Of a stretch of 64,000 nucleotides of DNA, positions 24,113-34,055 are shown in pieces. The stretch comes from Cornus controversa (taxonomy: Eukaryota > Streptophyta > Magnoliopsida > Cornales > Cornaceae), in the NCBI GenBank assembly GCA_026545225.1, contig CM048853.1, forward strand, positions 54,331,755 to 54,395,754, given 5' to 3'. Position numbers and translations under genes: made by a program. Position 1 is the stretch's first letter, and the number at the start of each line of letters is the position of its first letter. The notes beneath the pieces are model-generated. The model worked only from the letters and a program-made list of their open reading frames with translations. It was not told the origin of the DNA and ran no database searches.

Positions 24113-24314
24113 ATGGCAGCGGCAACCATGGTGTATCTGACGGTCATCGCTCTTTTGATCACTGCTGTTGCATCGGACACCCCTGCAACCGCATACACCA
24201 ACCACACTGTTGGTGGCGCAGCCGGGTGGTTCTTCAACCTCACCACCAACTCCTCCGCCGCCAATTACTCCTCTTGGTCCGCTAATCAAACTTTCAATCT
24301 CGGGGACTATCTGA
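24113..24314 (+). CDS. Phytocyanin exon 1
   Basis: ATG at 24113; donor CTATCTGA|GTAAGT at 24314, phase 1. Encodes the signal peptide and the first β-strands (HTVGGAAGWFF…). Confidence 0.88.
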
Positions 24315-24802
24315 GTAAGTAAATCCAAACTTGTAGCACACTTTTTTCTCTCATGTCATGATCTGTCGTTTGGTTTGTAAGAAAATGGAGAAAAAGAAAT
24401 AGAAAACCAGCTTCTGAAATATGGTGGTCGAAACTCAAATATATATAAGATGAAGTCTGATTGTTCATTGTTTGGTAACCAATAAAATGCTAGGATTAAA
24501 TTGAACAGAAAATAGCTTTTGATTAGCTAATTCAAGCTTCACTTTTGTCTCTCGATACCTTTTCAATTAAAACTCAAACTTAATTTCCCTCTGTTTGGTT
24601 GCAAAGAAAATTGAGGGGGAAAAGAAAATATATAATTCATTTTATGTTATCAGTTGTTATGATTCCAGAAAGGTGTAAATTTGATCAGTATATATACTAC
24701 ATTCCTTCCCGCGAAGTTTTTTCTTTTCTTGGATTTTAAACTGGATACTGTATAGGATAAGTCTTATTTTCTTCTCCCAAATTCTTAGCAACCAAACAGA
24801 GC

Positions 24803-24841
<39 letters not shown>

Positions 24842-25522
24842 GAAGTTTTATATAAAAAAATGATCAAATACATTATACACACATTATGGAACCAGTTGAA
24901 ATTCGTGCTTTATTATTGATACCTTTCTTCGCTAGCTGTATCTGTCACGAACAATTAAAATTACAAGTCAACTCTCCATTGGTTGCTAAGAAAATTACAA
25001 GTCAACTTTAGGGTTTTTGGTGAAATTACTTCGTTTTCCAACTCTCTAATCGTGAATTTCACTTTTTTATCTTTTTCCTCGTGTTGTGTAGTATTCAACA
25101 CCAATACGAATCTGACGGTGATCCAAACCTACAACGACACGACCTACCGGAGCTGCAGCACCGACGACTCATCGGACAACGACACATTCCAGTACGACGG
25201 AGGCAGCAACCAGTTCAACCAGGCATTGGCCATCGCCGTGCCGTTGACTATCGAAGGTCCGAACTACTACTTCTCCGATGCCGAGGACGGCGTGCAGTGC
25301 CAAAAGGGCATGGCTTTCGAGATCTCGGTGAGCCGGGGGCTTGGCCTCCCTCCGAGCCTCAACCAACCTCCGCCTCCGCCCTACGCGGAGCCGCCGGAAG
25401 ATGCTCAATCGCCGCCTATCACGGTCGTCGTTAACCCAACTGGTGGTGCGTCAAAGAGTGGTGCTAGCGTGCGTTTGGTTATTTTTGTTCTGTTATACGG
25501 AGGTGCTTTATTGTTAGTCTGA
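24113..25522 (+). CDS. Phytocyanin / early nodulin-like protein (plastocyanin-like domain, probably GPI-anchored)
   Basis: Two exons, 24113-24314 and 25092-25522, join in frame (…GDYLI-FNTN…) to 210 aa; the intron is 777 bp with GTAAGT donor and TAG acceptor. Residues 1-21 form a signal peptide (VYLTVIALLITAVAS). A plastocyanin-like domain spans about 28-145, with N-glycosylation motifs (NHT, NLT, NSS, NYS, NQT). C89 and C137 are placed for the family disulfide. A Pro-rich linker (PPSLNQPPPPPYAEPP) follows, then a hydrophobic C-terminal tail after small residues (GGASKSGAS), as expected for GPI attachment. The His, Cys and His that bind type I copper in phytocyanins are not seen (Asn/Leu, Ser/Asp and Gln/Val stand near those positions), so it is more likely an early-nodulin-like, copper-free member. 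Such proteins sit on the plasma membrane/cell wall face; the specific role is unknown. The start context AACAGCCATGGCAG is good for plants. Confidence 0.88.
24807..24838. repeat. (CT)n microsatellite in the phytocyanin intron
   Basis: Uninterrupted CT dinucleotide run of roughly 15 units. Confidence 0.95.
25092..25522 (+). CDS. Phytocyanin exon 2
   Basis: Acceptor TTGTGTAG|TATTCAAC; stop TGA at 25520-25522. Encodes the rest of the domain, the Pro-rich linker and the GPI-type tail. Confidence 0.88.
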
Positions 25523-27039
25523 AGGTAGAATAGAAGTAGAGGCTGTCATTTTTGGTGTTTTGGAGGGCAACTTTAGAATTTAAGTACATGTGTCGGCTGG
25601 TCTGATTGAGACATATAGTCAAAGTTGTTTGGTTCTGTGGGTATGTTTGGTTGCAGGGATAAGGTGATACTTCTCACGATTAACTTTTTTTTTTGGAAAT
25701 AGAAGAGTTATTTCTCGTGCTTTAAAGTTCTTATCTGTTTTTCTCACACTTCTTTGTAACACTAGTGTTAAAAGGCTTTTTATTTTCATTCCTGTGGAAA
25801 CTAAAAACCAGTTTATTTTACATTAAATTGTCATTATCTTTTTTTTTTTCTTGTTGTTGAAATTAATAGATTTATTTGTCATCGGATATAATTCTTCTAA
25901 GAGTAGTTGTAGACGTGTGGTGTTATTACTCACAAATTTGACTATTTTTCAATTTAATCAACAGAGCCTTAGTCACCAAATTTTGTAATTCAACAGTGTT
26001 TTCTTTACTTTTTCAAAAGTAGAATGTTGAAAGTTTAAATCTGATTTGCAAAAAGACAAAATCACCGCTTCTACCGTTTGCATTTATGAGAAATTGAAAT
26101 GGGTATATTAGACTGATTTTCTTTGATATTTCGTCAATGTATACTTATATTTATTTTTATTTGTAAAATTAAATTGAATTCCTTTGAAGTTTGTACTTTT
26201 GTAACATTGGTCTCCCTTCTTGTTTGTAAAATTACACTGATTTTTTTTTTAATTTGTATTTTACAGCGTTTTCTTCCATAAATGGCCATTAAGGGTTAGT
26301 GTGGTCAACGTGTGTACAAGAATCATTAATTTGTGTGATGTTATAAGATTAGAAACGTAATTACACAATAATCGATAATGACATTCTCTTGCCAACTCTA
26401 ACATGGAAGATCGGTCTAATTTTACATAAATATATATATATATATATGTGTGTGTATTAACGAAATCTCACAAAAAAATTTTACCTAATTTACTTCCAAT
26501 TAAGATTGACTCCAACCATATATCACGACTAGCAATATTGTTCGTTTTATGATTTCATGCACCATTCATGCGTGTGTGGTTAGCCTTAGTGTTGTTAGTG
26601 GCATGTGTGACTTTTTTTTTGGAAAGATGTATGTGTGACTTGGCCTTCAAGGACTCCAGCTGATTCCCTTCAATCAGACTAGGATAAAACAAATTTTATA
26701 CTTTCACAAGGCACCAGCTGTTATGCATCTTACCTGTCTTAAAAATGACGTCTAGAATAGTAGTATGCCTGGTTCTTCCACCAGGCAATCCGGGCAATCG
26801 CCCAAGGCATGAGAAAAAGGAATAGAAGAAAAAGAAAGTCTCACTGTATATTTTATTGGGAAAAAAAATAACATTCAGTAACATGACAAATTTGGTTCCT
26901 TTGGTTGGATGAAACGTTTTTCTTATAAAACATTTTACATGAATAATATATATTTTTGAGAATAATACTAGGATGAGTGATATTTGTGAAAAGTTCTCTT
27001 CTTGCACTCTTTTATATAAAAAAATAAAAAACTTTCGAA

Positions 27040-27071
<32 letters not shown>

Positions 27072-28785
27072 GTATTGCTTGTGCCTACAATACTAAAAAA
27101 AAAATTTGTTAGACCGAATTATTTTAGGAGTGAAAAAGCAGATGGATGTGTATGTGAATTTAGGTATAAATGTAGTGGGTGAATCGTGACCGTTAGATCG
27201 ACGATAGATAGAGTTATTTTAGACCGTAGATAAGCATATATATTTTGAACAGTGATATTAGTTTTTTAAGCATTTTTGACTTGTTAGATTATAATTTTTA
27301 TTCTAAGGGTGATTCAAACACAATGCTTAAATGTAATATAGAATAATTATTATTTTTTATTTGAATAAAAAAATTTGAAAATAAATCCTTGTATGGGCAA
27401 TGTGTCAGTGTGGCCGACCACTCACACATTTATGATCTTAGGGTGACAATTCGTGTTCTCATGTTATGTTTGTGTCATGTCGTCGATTTTGTTAAAGAGC
27501 ACAACCCTAACCTGACTCATCATTTAATAATCGTGTCAAAAACCATCAATACTAATCCAACTCGTTTATTAAACATGTTACACATGTCGACCCGTTTAAT
27601 AAGTATGTCCTATAATGACACGATTTGTTTAATAACTTTTTTAATTCGTTTAACTTATATGAATCGAGTTTCTCTACCCTTAAAAATCTCTCATATAAAA
27701 AATAAAATGCATATCTATACATAAATCATAAAATCAAATTATATTATAAATTTTGTATTTATATATAAACACAAAAACATACTAAGGTGATTTAATAACT
27801 GGGAAGACATCGTAACAATCTCATCATTACATTTTATGCCTACATCGGTCTTGTAAACAAATAAATAGATTACAAACAATTGTAATATATATATATGTGT
27901 GTGTGTGTACGTAAGTTTGAATAAAACCAAAATATATGAATAACTCATGTCATAATCTTGTCGTAATTGTATCGGGTTAGACAATTTAAACCCAAATTTA
28001 ACCTAATTTTTGCGTGTCGTGTCCGTGTCGACCCCTTTATTAAACGGGTCGGTTTACCTCAAATTCAAATCCGTTTAACTCGTGTCGTGTCCAATTTTGC
28101 CAATGGCTCCACCACACAGTGGTGGGTCCCACTCACATATATATATAAGTATATAAATCTCAATATATTTATCATTTTCTTAAATGTAAGCATAAAAAAC
28201 CTCGTTTTATAATAGGTGCCTATTTATATACTAAAATATAGTTATATATTTATAAGATCTCAATATATAAACTTGTTTGATAACTCAATTGAACACTTAT
28301 TATTTTTATATATTAAGTGTTTATTCAATTAATTTTGTTTGATAATGCATTTTAAATATCATTTAAAATTTAATTGTCACTTAAAATGAGGTAAAATTTT
28401 AAGTGACAATAATTTCATATATCTTGGACACTTAAAATTCAAAAATATATATAAAAAAAACAATTTACAATTACCACTTAAAACTTGTCCGGATTTAATT
28501 TCCAATTTTATCAAACGCCACCTATATGTCAATTTACTCAACTCCAAAATCTACCTTTAAAACTTTAAAAACTTACACTTAATTCATGAAAAGTTTCAAA
28601 ACTTAAATTTAATTTAGGAAAAATACAATATTTGGACTTTGAATTCTTATAATAGTCGTTTATCTTGGACATATTATAAATGAAAAAGCAACATTTATTT
28701 TTTTAAACGAATAGAGTTTTTGAAATATTTTAACGTTAGAGTTTGTGCTATGTGTGAATTCGCATCCAAAATGTTATATTTTTTT
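25523..28785. other. Intergenic between the phytocyanin and the MITE at 28786
   Basis: No gene recognised. Near 27438 (GGGTGACAATTCGTGTTC) and 28108 (reverse of GGCAAAATTGGACACGACAC) are imperfect inverted ends of a repeat rich in CGTGTC and GACCCGTTTAAT. It is probably an old DNA transposon, without a clear target duplication. Long AT runs lie at 27040-27067. Confidence 0.5.
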
Positions 28786-28957
28786 GGGTAATGCTACTCA
28801 GGCAGAATTCTTAGGCAGAATTCATAGGCATAATCATTTACATCCATTAGATGTATGTGGTAGGCCCCACCACATACACTCACCACATGCATCCAATGGA
28901 TGTATATGATTCTGCCTATGAATTCTGTTTAAGAATTCTGCCTGACTAGCATTACCC
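28786..28957. mobile_element. MULE-type MITE, 172 bp near-perfect hairpin
   Basis: Inverted ends GGGTAATGCTACTCAGGCAG / CTGCCTGACTAGCATTACCC, with inverted pairing continuing inward through the repeated GGCAGAATTC units. The 9-bp flank TATTTTTTT is the same on both sides (28777-28785, 28958-28966), although it is low-complexity. The whole element would fold into one long stem. Confidence 0.88.
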
Positions 28958-29474
28958 TATTTTTTTTCATCTTAATAGTGTTTCTCATATCTAAATTATG
29001 ACAAATTTATTCAAATATAATTTAGAATCAGCAACAAAAAACTGTTCTAGATTAACGGTAAACTTGTACTTAAATTCGACTGGCATAGAATTTTTTAAAA
29101 ATTGAACTTAAATGATATACACATTTTGCGAGTTTTGGTGGTAAAAGGTCTCCCAAATTTTATTTTTTTTAAGAAGCTAGCTCTTAAAATATCAAGTAAC
29201 CATACTAAGATTTTTGAAAACAAACCAATTTGCAATTATCTAATTTGGTAAACTTCATTGACATCCCCTGAAATTCGAGGTACTATTACCCAGCTACAAC
29301 TTTGTGTAATTTTGTCACCAACATTCCTTGACAATTTTTTCATTTAAAAAATGTGTGAAATGTCTAGATTACCCCTTATTATTGAATTAATTTCTAATAT
29401 AAAAATATAAGAATTGCAAAAAGACCAAAAAGCCTATGATAATTACCCAACTCATTTTGTGTATACTCTGATAT

Positions 29475-29505
<31 letters not shown>

Positions 29506-29787
29506 TGTACACCGCCGTCACTGTTAACCACAATCGACACCACCACCACCACTATCAACACCACCACCACAACCCCAACTCACACCGGCAGCACCACAAT
29601 CCCCTTAAAGACCCATCGTCAACACCGCCACCACAATCCCAACCTACACCAACGACATCACTCGCACCTGGGTTTCGGTTCCACCCAACCGATGCCATCT
29701 CCAAAACCGACATCTACAAATGCAGCATTAGGACCTCTGTCTCTGTTTCTCTCTCTACACCTATAAACAGAGACATCAAATATATAT

Positions 29788-32110
29788 TGTCACGCCCCAA
29801 TTTTTGACTCCTGAAAATCGAGGGAGATCAAGTTAATCATGCACACTCTAAACACAATGATTATTTGATATCATGCCCTGATACCATGTTGTCGTGTCAC
29901 TACCTTCTGATACCAAGATTGATATAGAAGGTGAATGTGAATAATGAAAGTCTTACACGGTTTGCACTTATAAACCTCACAATTCTAGAACTTGATTTCT
30001 TGTGTGGTTGGAATTTCAAATTGATTCTTATTCCATTGAAAAGAGGATTAAAAAAATACTCAATTTAAAAAAAAAAAAAACTATGTTCAAACCTGAGCTA
30101 AAAAAAATAAGTTACACCCAATTGAAGTTTAGACTAATTCCGAAACTTGCTCGTAATTATAAGGGCAATTTCGTCCATTAAATCTTAATACACTACCTCA
30201 ATAACTGAATCAATGTAAAATCATAATTACATATATACGTTACTTATGTATGGTTCAACCTCAATAATTCATTATGCCCCCGTACGTGGGCACACATTGC
30301 ATCCCCAAATAATTATTCAATTCTATTTCAATCATACACCCAACCACACATCACGTAGCATCGTGATGTTGGTTACAATGCATTCATGCGTAACATCCTG
30401 CGAAATTCTATGAAAAATGACCCAAATTCTCACATATTTTACGATGTATCGCTAAGTCACTAGTCGACATGCCACGAGTTGGCATGAACATTTTTACACA
30501 TGTCTTAAACATAAAACCTAAAAAATGGAATTCTTTTACTCTATAATCAACTCATGGTTGTACATCCTTAACCACCTCCTTGCCATGTCCTGAAAGTGTT
30601 AGCGTAAGGGGATGAACAATTTCAACGAGCTCAAGGTTAATGTATTGTGCAATTCATTCAATGCCACATTTTATATTCAATGCATAAAACACAACTCATG
30701 TATAACAAATACGTGTCATGCTCCCTAGTATTCTAATCACAAGCTTAAACGCTCAATTCGTTCACATATTGGCATATACATCAATTATAACTTGACAACC
30801 ACATAAAACACATTTTATACACATAACACATTTCCATCATATATATAACATATGACAAAAAAAAATCAAAAATTGGTTAACATCCACGCAAGTCATGTAA
30901 TTCACTTAAGTTACGCATAAGACTCAACACACTCATTCTTTCTCGAATTTGGTTCACACTCACACACAAGATACGTACCGGAGTCCCATATCTCAAGTTC
31001 ATGGTTATTACGGACTACTAACCTATGTGGTTACCACCCATCTTGCACAAGTTTGAAGTTTTTCAACCCCAGAGGATATGTTCCCCTGCTACTTTTCCGC
31101 GAGCCACTTTCGAGACACATCCCATACTCACACAAAATACTTCACATTTTTCATACACATTAACAAGTTCGATGCATTGCACGCATTGTATGTCATAATT
31201 CAATTATAGTATGTCACATAAGAACCATAAGACACATACATAAGATAAAACTCCAAAATTAGGTTTTCATCATTTATTCCAAAAAATTTCATATATGCAA
31301 TTCATGTCCCAAATTACACATATAAACAATTCATGTCATTCTAAGTATATACTAAGCATTTATAACAAGAAAACATATGTGGAACCGTATAGAACAAGGA
31401 TTTCAACCTATAATTCTATATGCATCATATATTTCATGAAAAACATTCATTTTATGATACATAAATGAAATTAAACTTGAAATTAGAAGACACAACACAC
31501 ACTCCCTCACCCAATAGCTTTAGTTTCAAGTTATCCCACACTTTCACCATTCTCAAAGTTACCTAACCGTGACTTTGTTTGATTACAAGTGAAGCCTTGC
31601 CGTTTAGAACACACTTTCCTTTTTCGACGTTCTTTTAATCAAATCCTAACACCTTATAAATCTAGAGAGAAGAAGAATAACACAAAGAGGAGAGAGAAGA
31701 AAGGTTCACGGATGTTTAGAGAGAGGAAATAAGATATAAATATTTGTCTCCCAGATATTTGTAACCCTTAGGGCACAAAAAGACCAAAACGCCCCTAGTT
31801 TACTTAACGTACCTTCCCGAGATTCGTTTTCGAATTTGAAATAAGTTATGGACTCAAAATCACATCTACATCTCTTCAAATATTCTAATTGGTTTATAAC
31901 AAAAAATAAAAATTTTTAAAAAAATATCCGAATTTTCGGAGCCACCCGACCTCTATCCCGGGTCCCAATGACCTAACATTTCAAAATAAGCCGAATAATT
32001 CACAAAACTCTCCAGACCTCTAAACTAATCCCCACATATGTAAATTACATTTAAAACATATGAAGATTATTTAAATTTCTATTTCAGAAAAATAATTTAA
32101 AAAATTTTGG
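29788..32110 (-). repeat. Long LTR-like insertion (about 2.3 kb), minus orientation, inside the MULE
   Basis: Begins TGTCACGCCCC on the plus strand, the typical outer end of a plant LTR read on the other strand (…GGGGCGTGACA). No coding. It sits between two copies of a MULE-internal repeat (29480-29787 and 32111-32245, shared ATTGTACACC and CCTATAAAYAGAGACATCAA). The right boundary and the target duplication are uncertain. Confidence 0.55.
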
Positions 32111-32543
32111 ATATATATATATTGTACACCACCACCAGTGTCAACACCACTGCTACTGTCAACACCATCACCACAACCCCAATCAATACCATCACCACCA
32201 CCTCTTTTTCTGTCTCTACACCTATAAATAGAGACATCAAATTGGGATCAAAAAATCTCCTAACGGCAGTAAAAGAAAACTTCAGCGTTCATGGTAATGG
32301 GATTGGGTTTTCGATTCTATTTTGGACTGTTGATGTTTCAAATAGATGGGTTTTGCGGTGATGGGATTGGGTTTTGACTTGTTGTTTGGGTGGTGGATTT
32401 GAGTTTTGTTTGGTTGTTTGGATGGTGAATGGATTAGGGATTTTGATTGATATGAGAAAGATTGTGGTGTTTGTGGTTAACTGGTAGTGGTGGTTGTGGT
32501 TGGTGGCGGTGGTGATTGTGGTTGGGGTTGTGGTATGCGTGTT

Positions 32544-32555
<12 letters not shown>

Positions 32556-32581
<26 letters not shown>
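32556..32581. repeat. (AT)n microsatellite
   Basis: AT dinucleotide run following a GTGTGT tract; similar runs at 32716-32725 and 32826-32871. Confidence 0.9.
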
Positions 32582-32823
32582 CGTTCATACAAAGAAATTG
32601 ATGGCGATGGTGGTGACTGTGGTTGTGGTGGCGCCGACAGACGTGGGATTGGGGTGGTGGCGGCACCGTTGTTTTGGGTGGTGGATACACATATATAGCG
32701 TGTTTGTGTGTGTGTATATATATATACGTTTGTGTGTTTACAGAGAATTGATGGTGGTGGTGGTGGTGACCGTTTTTGCCGCCTGTGGTGGTGGTGGTTT
32801 CCTCCCCCCCTCTCTATATATGT

Positions 32824-32872
<49 letters not shown>

Positions 32873-33196
32873 GTAATAACAGTCAAATGGGTATGCAATA
32901 ATAGGGCATGGTTAGGGGTATTTTGGTCCATTAGGTAGGGTTAAATAGGTAATTTTAGTATTAAAAAAGGATAGGTCAAAAGTTAAAGGGTAGCATGATT
33001 TTTTCATTATCAAAAAGTGGTATGACACGTCCTACTTCTGACGGGAGGGGGTGTATGTTATATACGGCACAACCTCAGGAGATGTTGATAACAAAATTAC
33101 ACAAAGTTATAACCACATGACAATACTTCAAATCTCAAAAAGTGCCGATGAAGTTTACTCCATCTAATTTGAATCATAGGAGTAGTTATTCGTTAC

Positions 33197-33219
33197 ACTC
33201 GGCGCACCATGCGCCGAGT
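33197..33219. promoter_or_regulatory. Perfect 10-bp palindromic arms with 3-nt loop upstream of CLB1
   Basis: ACTCGGCGCA - CCA - TGCGCCGAGT. A looser echo follows (GCACTCGGTGCACACGCCAA, near 33265-33285). The role is unknown; it may be a remnant of a repeat rather than a binding site. Confidence 0.5.
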
Positions 33220-33335
33220 ACATCCCAATCCCCACTACGTGTGTAGAGCACGAAAAACTGAAATGCACTCGGTGCACACGCCAAGTGCACTTAATATTTA
33301 CATGAGTAATAGAATGCAAAATTAGACCATTTTCT

Positions 33336-33341
33336 CACGTG
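33336..33341. promoter_or_regulatory. G-box (CACGTG) upstream of CLB1
   Basis: TTCTCACGTGCTCA, about 610 bp before the ATG. A core bHLH/bZIP site by consensus; function not shown. Confidence 0.35.
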
Positions 33342-33649
33342 CTCACGGCAAAGTAATTATCTTTAGCTCCAAGTTTATTCACTGCACACTCCAAAGGCCT
33401 CAGTCCAATCCGTCAAAGGATCTAAAAATCTCTTATCCTTGTCGCGGACAGAGAATCAATACCATTATGCCAAAATTTAGGGGTGCAAGTGCAAAATCAG
33501 TTTCTAAGAAACGGACGTGCAAGTGATTTAAATCTGGAAATTTAATGTAGTCTGATGGTTGGAGGCAGTGGCCTACCTGTCTTTAATAGCGTGGCTTTTT
33601 AGTTTTTACACAATTCTTGTGGAGGGAATGCCAAAGAACACGAATTTGA

Positions 33650-33950
33650 TAGAGACGTTCAGAGAGAGAAAGAGTAACGTATAGAGAGAGAGAGGCATTT
33701 AGGGAGATATTATTGAGGGAGACAAAAGTGAGGGTTTGATAACGGTTGACAAGGAGTACTTAATCCATTTGTTATCTATCTCATCGATCCGAATTGCTCA
33801 TTTCATTTGACCGAGTGTACTCTCTGTCTTCCTCTTCGAACTCAGTGTGAGTGTCTCGCTCTTTCTTTGACATTCCATGTTGGATTTGATTTGATTTGAT
33901 TTACGTCTTCACTTGTTTTTCTTAGAAATATCGACTCAAAATCTAAGAAA
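33650..33950 (+). promoter_or_regulatory. Probable 5' leader of CLB1, GA-rich, with a candidate 79-nt 5'UTR intron
   Basis: GAGAGA runs (33660-33700) and a pyrimidine-rich part typical of plant leaders. A GTGAGT donor (33847) and a TTTTTCTTAG acceptor (ends 33925) would define a 79-nt intron, leaving 25 nt before the ATG at 33951. The transcription start was not located. Confidence 0.4.
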
Positions 33951-34055
33951 ATGGGCTTGATTTCTGGGATTCTCATGGGGACGATCTTCGGGATCGTCTT
34001 GATGGCTGGTTGGCGTCATATGATGAGGTACAGAAGCAACAAACGTATCGCAAAG
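33951..34055 (+). CDS. CLB1: CLB1 exon 1 (codons 1-35)
   Basis: [20 protein letters not shown]…; transmembrane anchor. Donor GCAAAG|GTATAA, phase 0. Confidence 0.92.

Larger units (their letters stand above)
29247..33161. mobile_element. MULE-type element (3.9 kb) with long terminal inverted repeats, upstream of CLB1
   Basis: The left end GGTAAACTTCATTGACATCC and the right end (minus strand GGAGTAAACTTCATCGGCAC) stay similar for roughly 80-100 bp, including CTACAACTTTGTGTAATTTT-like stretches. The 9-bp target duplication ATCTAATTT is identical (29238-29246, 33162-33170). The interior holds CACCACC-rich and GGTGGTG-rich arms with AT microsatellites, and an LTR-like insertion at 29788-32110. 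No transposase was recognised. The same family, with matching ends, is at 40253-41202. Confidence 0.85.

Noticed and set aside
24657-24839. Arg/Glu-repeat open frame
   Set aside because: Translation of the (CT)n microsatellite inside the phytocyanin intron.
29476-29807. Overlapping His/Thr/Pro-rich open frames of about 100 codons
   Set aside because: Products of CACCACC-type low-complexity DNA inside the MULE; no codon-like structure beyond the repeat.
32289-32938. Several 60-165 codon open frames on both strands
   Set aside because: All are translations of GGTGGT, GTGTGT and ATATAT repeats in the MULE fold-back arm.
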